Source: Deltaproteobacteria bacterium (lineage in GTDB: Bacteria > Myxococcota_C > UBA6777). Taken from it: 45,956 nt of DNA. The position numbers and the translations under genes were made by a program. Below, in pieces: positions 17,687 through 27,079 of the stretch. The notes beneath the pieces are model-generated. The model saw only the letters and a program-made list of their open reading frames with translations, searched no databases and was not told the origin of the DNA. Every line of letters begins with the position of its first letter. Position 1 is the stretch's first letter. The DNA lies in assembly GCA_002731275.1 (NCBI GenBank), contig PCBK01000083.1:1-45956 (forward strand), in the 5' to 3' direction.

Positions 17687-18979
17687 ATGGTCAGACAAGG
17701 CAAAGCCACTGTGCTCGTAGGTTCCCAATGGGGGGACGAAGGTAAAGGCCGCATCACCGATATGTTAGCCGAAAATGCCGACGTCGTCGCACGTTTTTCC
17801 GGAGGCCCCAACGCCGGACACACTGTCATCGTCGGTGACGAAAAATACGAACTTCACCTGATCCCATCAGGCATCCTTCACCCCGAAAAACAGAACATCA
17901 TCGGGAACGGAACCGTTGTCTACCCTCCTGCGATCGTCAAAGAACTCGAAGGACTTAAGAACAGAGGCATTCAGACACATAACTTGTTCCTCAGTGAGAA
18001 CGCACATGTGATCATGCCATACCACCTGCAGCTTGATCGTCTCGAAGAAGAACGCAAAGGCGACGACTCCATCGGGACGACCAAAAAAGGTATTGGTCCT
18101 ACTTACACGGATAAAGTCGCGAGAAGAGGCATTCGCATCGGTGACATGCTGGACCTAGCCTTCTTTACGGAGAAAGTCGATGAAAATCTGGCGTATGCGA
18201 ATGCCTACATTCAGCACAACTTCCCCGAAGAGCCGCTGCTCACAACCAACGACATCGTCGAAGAGTACAAACCTCTGATCGAAGTCCTTCGTCCCCACGT
18301 TGCGGATACCTCTTTGATGCTCGATCAAGCCCGCAAAGAAGGAAAAGTCATCCTCTTTGAGGGCGCACAAGGAACACTCCTCGATTTGGATCATGGCACC
18401 TACCCCTTTGTCACATCTTCCAACCCAACAGCGGGCGCTGTCTGCACCGGTTGTGGCTTTGGTCCCGCTCACATCGACGAAGTTATCGGAATCATCAAAG
18501 CCTATACCACACGTGTTGGTCATGGTCCTTTTCCGACAGAGCTAGAAGATGAAACAGGTGAGCAGCTCAGACAAAAAGGTCATGAGTTCGGTGTCACGAC
18601 ACAGCGCGCTCGAAGATGTGGGTGGTTTGACATCCCTATCATGAAATTTGCGATCAGAGTCAACGGTCTGACACAACTTGCGCTCACAAAACTCGACGTG
18701 TTGACGGGCTTTGAGACGATTAAAGTCTGCACCCACTACGAAGTCAATGGTGAGCGTATTGAGCATCTCCCGACCAATGGGAAGCTCCTGAAAGATGCTG
18801 TCCCTGTGTACAAAGATGTTCCCGGCTGGACAGAAGATCTGACTGATGTACGCACATTCGATGATCTACCCAAAGCCGCGAGAGATTACGTCCTCATGCT
18901 CGAAGAAATCGCGGAGATCCCTATCTCTATCGTCAGCGTCGGCCCCAAACGTGTGCAGGCGGTGCTTCGTACACCCTGA
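17687..18979 (+). CDS. purA: adenylosuccinate synthetase
   Basis: PurA couples IMP, GTP and aspartate to adenylosuccinate. The 430-residue protein shows VLVGSQWGDEGKGRITD (P-loop), ARFSGGPNAGHTV, GTTKKGIGPTYTDKVARRGIR, EGAQGTLLDLDHGTYPFVTSSN, TTQRARRCGWFD and LTKLDVL. Starts at 17615 and 17657 are in frame, but GAGGAG nine bases before 17687 and the close match of MVRQGKATVLVGSQWGDEGKG to known N-termini favour this one. purB, the next enzyme, is not in the window. Confidence 0.96.
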   Translation: MVRQGKATVLVGSQWGDEGKGRITDMLAENADVVARFSGGPNAGHTVIVGDEKYELHLIPSGILHPEKQNIIGNGTVVYPPAIVKELEGLKNRGIQTHNLFLSENAHVIMPYHLQLDRLEEERKGDDSIGTTKKGIGPTYTDKVARRGIRIGDMLDLAFFTEKVDENLAYANAYIQHNFPEEPLLTTNDIVEEYKPLIEVLRPHVADTSLMLDQARKEGKVILFEGAQGTLLDLDHGTYPFVTSSNPTAGAVCTGCGFGPAHIDEVIGIIKAYTTRVGHGPFPTELEDETGEQLRQKGHEFGVTTQRARRCGWFDIPIMKFAIRVNGLTQLALTKLDVLTGFETIKVCTHYEVNGERIEHLPTNGKLLKDAVPVYKDVPGWTEDLTDVRTFDDLPKAARDYVLMLEEIAEIPISIVSVGPKRVQAVLRTP

Positions 18980-19093
18980 ACACCGCGAATCCCGATCCAA
19001 CAGAAGGGGAATGTTTGGTTTGGTCGAGCTTCGATGAAAAAGTTCAAGGGGTTTCGAACAAAAAAAATTCGTTCATCGATTGGGGGATTTTTG

Positions 19094-19102
19094 TGTTATG
19101 AT
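19094..19102 (+). promoter_or_regulatory. possible extended -10 promoter of the GbsR-like gene
   Basis: TGTTATGAT is an extended -10 sequence about 100 bp before the regulator. No good -35 hexamer is present at normal spacing. The same gap carries a run of A's and a TTCG-rich stretch. This is weak evidence. Confidence 0.25.
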
Positions 19103-19202
19103 GTTGGGCGAGAAAGAAAGTTAATCTTCAGCAAGGATCTGCTCGTCATGGAATATCCGCATGTATAGATCTCTTGATGCCAGGGTAAAGGGTTGATTGA
19201 TA

Positions 19203-19778
19203 ATGACAAGAGGCTACCTGTTGACAGGCAAAGACAAGACCAACCACACAGACGAAGAGATCTCGGAGTGGGAAAAGTACGCAGGTGATGCTGTAGGGAA
19301 TTTCATCGAGTTTTGGGGATTTAAGCACAATCACGGGAAAGTGTGGACGTGTCTTTACCTTCGTGGCGAACCGATGTCCTCCGCTGAAATCCAAAGGACA
19401 CTAAGCCTCTCCAAAGGAGCTGTCTCGATGATCACCCGCGAGTTAGAGCGTTGGGGTGTCATTCATCGTGTACGTATCGAGACGAGTTCATCGTGGCACT
19501 TTGTCGCTGAAGATGATTTGATGCAGATGATAGGCCGCGTACTCAAGGAACGAGAGTCCGATATGGTCGCTCGGATCGAAACAGACCTCGCCAAGGCCGA
19601 AGAGATCGCGAAAGAGACACCTGACGTCCCCGAAGAGCGTATCGAGCGCCTTCATCGCATTCACGCGATCTCACAAAAGGTGGGTGAGTCGATTGGGACA
19701 TTTATCGAATCGGGGAAGATCGATCTGTTTAAGGTGGCTGATCTTATGAAGCACATTCAGGACTTTAAGTCCAAGTGA
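19203..19778 (+). CDS. GbsR/MarR-type transcriptional regulator
   Basis: A 191-residue winged-helix regulator. GNFIEFWGFKHNHGKVWTCLYLRGEPMSSAEIQRTLSLSKGAVSMITRELERWGVI is the GbsR-like DNA-binding core (about residues 30-85). A charged helical C-terminal half follows, probably for dimerisation. GbsR relatives respond to osmolytes, but many members of this family control membrane-related genes; the target here is unknown. The start at ATG 19203 is preferred over TTG 19197. Its last 22 bases overlap the 3' end of menE on the other strand. Confidence 0.85.
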   Translation: MTRGYLLTGKDKTNHTDEEISEWEKYAGDAVGNFIEFWGFKHNHGKVWTCLYLRGEPMSSAEIQRTLSLSKGAVSMITRELERWGVIHRVRIETSSSWHFVAEDDLMQMIGRVLKERESDMVARIETDLAKAEEIAKETPDVPEERIERLHRIHAISQKVGESIGTFIESGKIDLFKVADLMKHIQDFKSK

Positions 19779-21220
19779 AGATTTGCTGCGAGCCTTCGAA
19801 AAGACGCTCTCTTTGGCTTTAACGCTTCGTACTCTTCTCCCTCAGGCCAAGAGTAACAGGCATCTGGCATCTGGTACCGTGCAAGGTGCGTGGTGAGCTG
19901 CTCTCTCCATTCTAATCCTTCCAACGTTTTTCCATCTTCCAACTCGACGAAGACAACAGGACGTGCACCAAATTCTACATCGGGTCGATCGACGACGAGC
20001 GCACGTATCACACCTTCTAAACGCTCAAAGGCCTGCTCGATCGTCTCGGGATGAATATTTTCTCCACCTGAGATGAACATATTGTCTTTGCGACCGATGA
20101 CTGATAGGCGGCCTTTTTCATCGACCTGACCGATATCCCCTGTTTGGAACCACCCCTGCTCATTGCGAAGGTCGTGGAGACCGTCTTTTGTGAGATACCC
20201 TCGAAAGAGCGTCTCGCCTCCTGCCCATATCTCACCATCATCGTGGAGCTTCAGCTTACGATGAGGTAACAATTGTCCCGATGTCATCCAATCTTCGTAG
20301 GGTGCACCGGGCGCAGTCGTCGTGAGTTGAGAAGAGAGCTCCGTCATCCCATACGTCGTACATAGAGGAAGTCCACACTCATGTGATTGGGCGAGAAGTT
20401 CACGTGGGACTGCGCCACCTCCGACAAGAATGGCCTTTAGGGTTGTCTTACAAGAGGCAAGCGCTTCTGGATGTTGAAGCAAACGGTAGAGCTGTGTCGC
20501 GACCATCGAGGCGTGTGTGATGTCGAGTGTGAGCGCTTCGTGAAGAGGCCTCTCTTTGTCGGTAAAGACAACTGCACCCCCTCCCCACAACGCACGCACG
20601 AGGATCGCGAGCCCTCCAACATGGTACAGAGGCAAAGACAAAAGCCAACGATCACCTGGTCCGAACGGCATGTTCTCATGTGCGCCCATTGCACTGTACA
20701 GGTGATTGTCGAGGGAGTGTAGCGCGGCTTTTGGGTGTCCTGTGCTTCCGGAGGTGAAGATAATCGTCGCATCCATCGAAGATTGGGTCTTGATGGAGTG
20801 TGCTCTTGTGTTTTTGGACGCAAAGACCTCTTCGATCACCAAAGAGGGGGTGGCCTCCCAGCTTCCTTTTGTCGCGGTGTACTGATAAGAGACAAGGGCC
20901 AGAGAGCAATTGACTTCCTTGGCGAGTTCTTGGGCGCGTTGACGTGGAAGGCGTGTGTTGATGGGGACACAAGTGATGCCCAAGCGCCAACAGGCTATCC
21001 AACAAGCGATCAGCTCCAGTGAGGTTTCACCCAACAACGCGATGCGTTGTCCCTCTCTGTATCCATGAGAGGAGAAGACCCCCGCAATACGCCGAACGTG
21101 GGCCGCGTATGCGCTGTAGCTCCAACTTGTGTTCCCATCAAAGAGCGCTTCTTCGTTGCCGAATAAGCGATCCGCGCGTTCAAGTAAACATTCCAGCTCG
21201 CGCTCCTTGTGTTTGCTCAC
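19757..21220 (-). CDS. menE: o-succinylbenzoate-CoA ligase
   Basis: An acyl-activating enzyme of 487 residues that makes OSB-CoA from OSB, CoA and ATP. Motifs: TIIFTSGSTGHPKAALHS (P-loop), LPLYHVGG, TYGMTELSSQ, GWFQTGDIG and GRKDNMFISGGENIHPETIE. The ALKPKRASFRRLA end carries the catalytic Lys region. The short length and position after menC make MenE the clear choice among related ligases. ATGA overlaps the menC stop by four bases. It is the last gene of the operon and is convergent with the GbsR-like gene. Confidence 0.95.
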   Translation of the reverse strand: MSKHKERELECLLERADRLFGNEEALFDGNTSWSYSAYAAHVRRIAGVFSSHGYREGQRIALLGETSLELIACWIACWRLGITCVPINTRLPRQRAQELAKEVNCSLALVSYQYTATKGSWEATPSLVIEEVFASKNTRAHSIKTQSSMDATIIFTSGSTGHPKAALHSLDNHLYSAMGAHENMPFGPGDRWLLSLPLYHVGGLAILVRALWGGGAVVFTDKERPLHEALTLDITHASMVATQLYRLLQHPEALASCKTTLKAILVGGGAVPRELLAQSHECGLPLCTTYGMTELSSQLTTTAPGAPYEDWMTSGQLLPHRKLKLHDDGEIWAGGETLFRGYLTKDGLHDLRNEQGWFQTGDIGQVDEKGRLSVIGRKDNMFISGGENIHPETIEQAFERLEGVIRALVVDRPDVEFGARPVVFVELEDGKTLEGLEWREQLTTHLARYQMPDACYSWPEGEEYEALKPKRASFRRLAANLHLDLKS

Positions 21221-22332
21221 CAGATCACCTCTTCCAATCGCTCGGTCCGTACACGTTGCATAGAGGCCCCTGACTTCGTCACGTCCAGTGTTCCACCTTC
21301 GACAGAGACGGGGGAATGGACGATATCTTCAGCGATATACTTGCCTGTGTCCAATCCCATCGCCATCCAGGAGGATTCAGGAAGGTAGGCCGCCATACAG
21401 GTCAAAAATCCTCGCCCTATCGCCGATTCAAACATGCTGCTGATGTTGACCACGAGCTTCGCGTCATGGGCTTTGTCAATCCACTCCATTGTACGACCGA
21501 TTCCCCCTATCCACGAAGGTTTTAGGATCAAGGCCTGGACACCACGCTCACGCAGTGAGGACATGTTTTCCCAAACAGAAACAGCCTCTTCGACGGTCTC
21601 GTCCAGGGCGATTGAGAGGCCCGTTTTTTCAGCAAACACAAAGGAAGCGTCAGGTGTCAAACAGGGCTCTTCGATGTACTCGATGTCTGCGGATGAACAA
21701 TCTTTTGCGAGTGTACACGCTTCTTCCAATGTCCAGGCTCTGTTGGCGTCCAAGCGTATGCGGATATCTGGACCGACAAGTTCGCGAAGAGACAAGATCC
21801 GTTTGACATCAACATCGATGGGGACGCGACCGACCTTCAGCTTGATGTGAGTAAATCCTCTTTTTTGTAGAGCATTCCAGCGTGCTTGTAAGTCTTCAAC
21901 ATGACCTGTTAGGAGGGCTTGGACTCGAACAAATGGTTGCGTGGCCGTGCTCCTGCCAATGGCGTTGAGGCCGACTCTTAGACTGGCATACTGCATCAAG
22001 GCCATGTCCACACCAAAGCACACAGAAGGAGGCAGAGTGTGTTGTGTTGTCAATCCAGCGACTTCTGAAAAGGTGGTGTTGTCTGTTTCCAGGATACGTG
22101 ATGCACGTTGCAGGAAGGTTTGGTTGGAGAGTAAGTCTTTGAGAGCGTCGAGGGCTGAGGCGCGATCTTCCCGATGGAATCCTGGCAGCGGAGCAATATC
22201 TCCCCAGACTTGCCTTCCATGTGTATCACTTAATCGGAGTAAAAAGCCCTGCCTTTGTTGGAGGGTTGTGTGTGCGAGGTGGAGAGGTTTTCGGAGCGGA
22301 AGTGAGTATGTATACAGACGCCATTCCAACAT
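21217..22332 (-). CDS. menC: o-succinylbenzoate synthase
   Basis: An enolase-superfamily enzyme of about 371 residues that dehydrates SHCHC to OSB. It has LKVGR with the catalytic Lys (KxK-like HIKLKVG), RLDANRAWT, IEYIEEP, LALDE-like SIALDETV and ILKPSWIGG with the opposite Lys. These give the metal-binding Asp-Glu-Asp set of the family. The start ATG overlaps the menA TGA as TGATG, typical of coupled translation; an upstream GTG is less likely. Confidence 0.93.
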   Translation of the reverse strand: MLEWRLYTYSLPLRKPLHLAHTTLQQRQGFLLRLSDTHGRQVWGDIAPLPGFHREDRASALDALKDLLSNQTFLQRASRILETDNTTFSEVAGLTTQHTLPPSVCFGVDMALMQYASLRVGLNAIGRSTATQPFVRVQALLTGHVEDLQARWNALQKRGFTHIKLKVGRVPIDVDVKRILSLRELVGPDIRIRLDANRAWTLEEACTLAKDCSSADIEYIEEPCLTPDASFVFAEKTGLSIALDETVEEAVSVWENMSSLRERGVQALILKPSWIGGIGRTMEWIDKAHDAKLVVNISSMFESAIGRGFLTCMAAYLPESSWMAMGLDTGKYIAEDIVHSPVSVEGGTLDVTKSGASMQRVRTERLEEVIW

Positions 22333-23201
22333 CAGATGACCCACAGCGCCGAGAACAAAACGCCAAAGACGAGAAGATACTTACCTGTTTGTGCGAGGGC
22401 TTCGTTGAGGATCGCGCCTTCTTCGTTGCCAAAGACGCGACGAAATGCTGGAATCAGCACGAGAAAACCGAGCAGTGAGAACATCACGTAGTAGTGGCCT
22501 TGCAACCAAAGGCTCAAGCCGACAGGGACGAGCGCCGCGATGATCAAGGACAACGCAAACTCCCAACGCGCGAAGGTCGCACCGAAACGAACGGCGAGCG
22601 TTCTCTTGCCGACCTTGACGTCTGTATGGACGTCGCGAAGATTGTTGACGGCGAGCAACGCGGTCGAGATTAAACCAGGCGCGAGGCCCGCGAGGATCGG
22701 CGCGAGATGAATACTTTGTGCCTGCACATAGTAGGTCCCACCTACAGCGACAGGGCCAAAGAAGATCAGTACAAAAACATCTCCGAGGCCAAGGTAGCCA
22801 AGGGGATACGGTCCCCCTGTATATAAAATCCCCGAAGCGATCGAGAGAACACCAATCCAAACGAGTGGCCAGCCACCACGCATCACGAGGTAGACACCAG
22901 CCAACGCCGCGAGACCAAAGACGACGATCCACGACCACTTCATCACGGCAGGTGAAACGAGTCCGGCTTGTGTCACACGTACAGGGCCGACGCGTTCTTC
23001 GTCTGCGCCCTTCAAGAAGTCGAAGTAGTCATTGGCTAAATTGGTCCCGATCTGGATCAACAAGGCCCCAACAAACGCGATGACGGCAGACAATATGTGC
23101 ATTTTGCCGTCACTGTATGCCATCGCTGTCCCCATCAACACAGGTGCCACTGCTGCCCCAAGTGTCTTGGGGCGGATCGCCATCACTATCGTTTTCAACA
23201 C
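22332..23201 (-). CDS. menA: 1,4-dihydroxy-2-naphthoate polyprenyltransferase
   Basis: A UbiA-family membrane prenyltransferase that attaches the isoprenoid tail to DHNA. The first Asp-rich motif is NLANDYFDFLKGAD and the second NNLRDVHTDVKVGKRTLAVRFG; about eight hydrophobic segments are visible. The frame is open further upstream inside menD, but GTG at 23201, with GGAG eight bases before it and four bases past the menD stop, gives the standard VLKTIVMAIRPKTL start and 289 residues. Confidence 0.93.
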   Translation of the reverse strand: MLKTIVMAIRPKTLGAAVAPVLMGTAMAYSDGKMHILSAVIAFVGALLIQIGTNLANDYFDFLKGADEERVGPVRVTQAGLVSPAVMKWSWIVVFGLAALAGVYLVMRGGWPLVWIGVLSIASGILYTGGPYPLGYLGLGDVFVLIFFGPVAVGGTYYVQAQSIHLAPILAGLAPGLISTALLAVNNLRDVHTDVKVGKRTLAVRFGATFARWEFALSLIIAALVPVGLSLWLQGHYYVMFSLLGFLVLIPAFRRVFGNEEGAILNEALAQTGKYLLVFGVLFSALWVI

Positions 23202-23205
23202 GGGT

Positions 23206-24921
23206 CTATCTCCATTCTCGGATGTGTGCGCGAAGGTTTTCGTAAAAGGCCATATTGTCATCGCGTTTGGTGATGCACTCAATCACACACGACGTCTCCC
23301 CTTCCAATGCTCGTGTATACGCATCCCGAAAGGCTTCTACTGTCTGTACTTGTGTTGTAGAGAGGCCAATGCTCTCGGCGAGAGGTGCAAACTGAAGCTC
23401 ATGGGGAGTCGTAAAATACGTATCAAACACGTCGGGCTGTTTGGCGATGGGGAGGTGTCCAAAAATCCCTCCTCCGCTGTTGTTCAAGACGACAACGATC
23501 ACAGGATAGGGGGCGTGCTTGCATAGATACAGAGAGTTGAGGTCGTGTAGAAGGGATAAATCACCGATTAGCAAGGTCGTCATGCGCTGGTGACCAAAGG
23601 CAAAACCCACCGCAGAAGCGACCAGTCCGTCTATTCCACTCGCGCCACGATTGGCACCGATCAAGCAAGCCTTTGAGGTGCGACCAAAACGATCCATGTC
23701 CCTGATTGGCATACTGTTTCCAATCAAGCAAGCGTGCTCTTCGGGCAGCATTTGTGTCAGGGCGTTGACAATGGACGGCTCACTGAAGGGGGAGTCTGCC
23801 ATGAGAGCGTGACACGTTTTGTCGTACAACTCTTGAAGATCATTCCACTTGGTACGCCACTCATAACGTTGATCACCGAGCTCGCTGATCGGCAGGTATG
23901 TAGACCACTGGCGCAGCGTCTCAGGGATATCTGCCACAATACGAAGGGTGACCTTTGCGTCGGGGTCTTCTCGATCAGGAGTCGATTGAAGCTGAATGAT
24001 AAGGGGCGTGTCTTCTTTGAGCCAGGAGAGATAGGCATTTGAGACGACAGGTCCGCCGATATGTAAGATGACATCTGGCTTCATCTTCGCAGCGAGGGGC
24101 GATGAGAGGAGTTGGTCGAAACGTGGGATATGCCCGCCCCAATCGGGACCCAATTGCATTCCAGAGCCGATATCGCTCAAGACAGGCCATCCGAGACGTT
24201 GTACAAACGCGCGCACCTCTTGTTTTGGCATCGAAGACGGCATGCGACCGAGGACGACGAGACCGCGTTCGATGTGTTCGAGGCGCTTCACGCTCTCTTC
24301 GACGTCTGTCGGTTGTGTGAGTTTGGGACGTGGCCAGCTTGTGTGTGGTGTTTGTCCTTCGGAGAGAAGCACTTCTCGATCGATGTCTACTGGGTCGAGA
24401 GGTTTGCGAAAGTGAAAGTTCAGATGGACAGGTCCAGGTGAGAGTCCGACGCTCTGGAAGTGGGCTTGATCAACACTTGAACGTAGCCAATCGAGAGATA
24501 TGTCCTTTGAGGGTGTGGGGATATCCTGGAACCAGCGTGTGTACGAGCCAAAGATACGGGCTTGTTCGATCGTCTGGTTGGCACCTGTTCCGAGTAACTC
24601 ATGGGGGCGATCTGCGGAGAAGATCAGCATCGGGACATGATCGACGGAGGCTTCGACGACGGCGGGCAGGTAATTGGCAACAGCCGTTCCTGATGTGCAG
24701 ACAAGGACAGCAGGTTTTCCCGTGGCCCTTGCGTAGCCAAGGGCCACATAAGCGGCTGCACGTTCATCGATACAGAGCTGCTTGTGAATGCGTGTATCCT
24801 TTGCGAGTGCAGCGGTCAATGGTGTGGAGCGAGAGCCAGGAGAGATACATGCAAATGAGACACCACAAGCGACCAACTCGTCGACAACGACTGTTCCCCA
24901 TATCGTGTTGTACATCGCCAT
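23206..24921 (-). CDS. menD: SEPHCHC synthase
   Basis: A thiamine-diphosphate enzyme of 571 residues that joins 2-oxoglutarate and isochorismate. Motifs: VACGVSFACISPGSRSTPLT, the ERAAAYVALGYARATGKPAVLVCTSGTAVANYLPAV region with the ThDP-activating Glu, and IGDLSLLHDLNSL…VIVVVLNNSGGGIFGHLP, the ThDP/Mg site. The longer frame upstream lies in menF. ATG at 24921 follows GGGGACGTG; 24915 is an alternative. It sits ten bases after the menF stop. Confidence 0.95.
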   Translation of the reverse strand: MAMYNTIWGTVVVDELVACGVSFACISPGSRSTPLTAALAKDTRIHKQLCIDERAAAYVALGYARATGKPAVLVCTSGTAVANYLPAVVEASVDHVPMLIFSADRPHELLGTGANQTIEQARIFGSYTRWFQDIPTPSKDISLDWLRSSVDQAHFQSVGLSPGPVHLNFHFRKPLDPVDIDREVLLSEGQTPHTSWPRPKLTQPTDVEESVKRLEHIERGLVVLGRMPSSMPKQEVRAFVQRLGWPVLSDIGSGMQLGPDWGGHIPRFDQLLSSPLAAKMKPDVILHIGGPVVSNAYLSWLKEDTPLIIQLQSTPDREDPDAKVTLRIVADIPETLRQWSTYLPISELGDQRYEWRTKWNDLQELYDKTCHALMADSPFSEPSIVNALTQMLPEEHACLIGNSMPIRDMDRFGRTSKACLIGANRGASGIDGLVASAVGFAFGHQRMTTLLIGDLSLLHDLNSLYLCKHAPYPVIVVVLNNSGGGIFGHLPIAKQPDVFDTYFTTPHELQFAPLAESIGLSTTQVQTVEAFRDAYTRALEGETSCVIECITKRDDNMAFYENLRAHIREWR

Positions 24922-24931
24922 CACGTCCCCA

Positions 24932-26308
24932 TCAGGAAAAGAGTTCGACAAACGGAGTGAGCTTCTTCTCTGTCTCGACCCACTCGTGAGTTGGATCTGA
25001 GCCGGGGACGATACCTGCGCCAGCATAAAGAGAGACTTGCTTTCCTTGCACCAATGCTGAGCGAATCCCCACAACAAATTCAGCGGCGTCTGCACCAAAC
25101 CAACCGACAGGAGCTGCATACCAACCGCGATCGAAGGGTTCAAGTTGCTGGATTAACTCCAAAGCCTGCCCACGTGGACGTCCGCCAACTGCAGGTGTCG
25201 GATGGAGCGTTTGCAAGATCGTAAAATCATCGACATCTTCCTTGATCTCACCATGAATGGTTGAGAGTAGATGTTGAATATGGCGGAGTTTTCGCAAGGC
25301 GAGTTGCGTTTCAACTTTGTAGGTGTGACACAGCTCTGCAAAGTGCTCTGTGAGGACTTCGAGCACGATCTGGTGCTCGTGGACTTCTTTCTCTGTCTCC
25401 AACAACTCACGCCCGAGCGCTTCGTCTTCTTCGGGCGTCTTACCACGACTGCGTGTTCCTGCTAACGCTTCGCTCTCAACGATTTGACCGTGACGACGGA
25501 ACAAAAGCTCTGGAGTTGCGCCTAGGAAGGTGTTCTTTGTGTCGATCTGGAACAAAAAGGAGTATGTCCCTTCCGCGCGCTTTTTGAGGGCATGTAAGAG
25601 TTGTGTGGGGGAGACAGGTGTCTGGAAGCGAAGCGCCAATCGCCTCGCGAGGACGATCTTTTGTAGCGCGCTCTCTTCAAAGCTTTTGAGCGCGTGCTGA
25701 AGCTGTGTTTCCCAACCATCTTGTTCAGGAACTTCAACTCGCTCAAGGGCTTGGAGAGGATCGTTTGCCGTCGCTTGAAGGTACGATTCAGGGTGTGCAT
25801 CCCACGAAAAGGCATCGACTTCTTGGAGGAGTGTGTCTTTTTGGCGAGCAAGCCCTTCTGCTGTAGATGGTTGAAGGAGGGCCTGGAAGACGAAGAGATG
25901 CTGATCTTTGTCTCGTCGAAAGGCAAAGCGAGGCGCGACAAAGTGGCCTGTACCAAAGTCAGCCCACTCAGGCGCAGGTGCAACGGAGGGGGCAAAGCGC
26001 GCACCTCCGTAGTAATGAACTGGCAAAGAAGATGTTGAGAGGCGTTGCTTTGCTTGGCGCAAAGCAGCGAGGAGGGCACGGTGTGAGTCGGCAGAGAGAA
26101 CATCTGCGGCGCCGATCCCAGCGACTTCGGTGTGACCATCACGGCTCGACCAATAGAAGGCCTGCATGTGGGGATGTGTCTGTAACCAGCGAAGGGGAGT
26201 CGTCTCAGGGAGCGGCAGGTGGATCTGTATCCACTGCCCATCTTGATCGAGCGCGTCGCACCATCCTCGCCAATGTGTTTCGATTGTATGACGTAAAGAG
26301 TCCGTCAT
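24932..26308 (-). CDS. menF: isochorismate synthase
   Basis: A 458-residue chorismate-using enzyme. The C-terminal domain has KIVLARRLALRF, FLFQIDTKNTFLGATPELLFRR, ESEALAGTRSRG, EHQIVLEVL, HLLSTIHGEIK, LHPTPAVGGRPRG and YAAPVGWFGADAAEFVVGIRSALV, all family hallmarks. It turns chorismate into isochorismate, the entry to menaquinone (a siderophore role is excluded by context). The ATG at 26308 has GGAG eight bases upstream; the TTG at 26329 overlaps menG. Confidence 0.95.
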   Translation of the reverse strand: MTDSLRHTIETHWRGWCDALDQDGQWIQIHLPLPETTPLRWLQTHPHMQAFYWSSRDGHTEVAGIGAADVLSADSHRALLAALRQAKQRLSTSSLPVHYYGGARFAPSVAPAPEWADFGTGHFVAPRFAFRRDKDQHLFVFQALLQPSTAEGLARQKDTLLQEVDAFSWDAHPESYLQATANDPLQALERVEVPEQDGWETQLQHALKSFEESALQKIVLARRLALRFQTPVSPTQLLHALKKRAEGTYSFLFQIDTKNTFLGATPELLFRRHGQIVESEALAGTRSRGKTPEEDEALGRELLETEKEVHEHQIVLEVLTEHFAELCHTYKVETQLALRKLRHIQHLLSTIHGEIKEDVDDFTILQTLHPTPAVGGRPRGQALELIQQLEPFDRGWYAAPVGWFGADAAEFVVGIRSALVQGKQVSLYAGAGIVPGSDPTHEWVETEKKLTPFVELFS

Positions 26309-26325
26309 ACGCACACTCCACCCAC

Positions 26326-27057
26326 TCAACGTTTTACTCCCTGGTAGATATTTGCGATGCCGAAGGTCAGAGGGGTAAAGGAGACTTCTCCAAAGCCAGC
26401 CTCTTTCATCAAGGTACAGAATGCCTCACCTTGCGCAAAAGCTTCGGCGCTTTGGTTGAGATAGGCATATGCGCTCTTGTCACCAGAGACCCATCCCCCG
26501 ACTGTTGGGAGAATATGTCGAAAATATAGGGAGTAACCGGCACGCACAACGGGGTTTGTGGGCATCGCGAACTCCATGATCAAGGCTTTTCCGCCTGGAC
26601 GCAGGACGCGATGGATATCGGAGAGCGCCTTGGGAACATCTTCGACGTTTCTGATCCCAAAAGACATGGTCATCGCGTCGAAGCTGTTGTCTTCGGCGGG
26701 CAGGTCCATTGCATCGCCTGTCACCATTGAGATGTCCTGTCGAAGCGCGAGGCCAGGGATCTTCTCGCGACCGATCGCGAGCATTCCTTCGGAGAGATCC
26801 ATCCCTGTCGCCTTCTTGATACCAGGACGTTCACGGCAAACGGCGATCAATTGGTCGCCAGTGCCTGTCGCGAGATCGAGATAATCTTTGGCGTCGACAG
26901 GGACCATGCGTGCGAGCTTTTTGCGCCAGATAATATCGATACCACCGGATAGTGTGTGATTAAGCAGATCGTATGTTGTCGCGATCCGGTCAAACATCTG
27001 CCACGTCTTGAATGTAGGTCCATCGGACCACTCACGTTTCTCAGAATTGCTCTTCAT
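26326..27057 (-). CDS. ubiE: demethylmenaquinone methyltransferase
   Basis: A class I SAM methyltransferase of 243 residues (UbiE/MenG). MFDRIATTYDLLNHTLSGGIDIIWRKKL is the family N-terminus. DLATGTGDQL is the SAM-binding loop, followed by GMDLSEGMLAIGR, DAMDLPAEDNSFDAMTMSFGIRNVEDVPKAL and FRHILPTVGGWVSGDKSAYAYL. It performs the last step of menaquinone synthesis. Its place within the men operon suggests a menaquinone role. AGGTGAG lies five bases before the ATG; a GTG nine bases further up is less likely. Confidence 0.94.
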   Translation of the reverse strand: MKSNSEKREWSDGPTFKTWQMFDRIATTYDLLNHTLSGGIDIIWRKKLARMVPVDAKDYLDLATGTGDQLIAVCRERPGIKKATGMDLSEGMLAIGREKIPGLALRQDISMVTGDAMDLPAEDNSFDAMTMSFGIRNVEDVPKALSDIHRVLRPGGKALIMEFAMPTNPVVRAGYSLYFRHILPTVGGWVSGDKSAYAYLNQSAEAFAQGEAFCTLMKEAGFGEVSFTPLTFGIANIYQGVKR

Positions 27058-27079
27058 CGGGCTCACCTATGTGTTGTGA

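Noticed and set aside
23206-25143. MenD with a 74-residue N-terminal extension
   Set aside because: The extra part overlaps menF, and MAMYNTIWGTVVVDELVACG is the family-like start.
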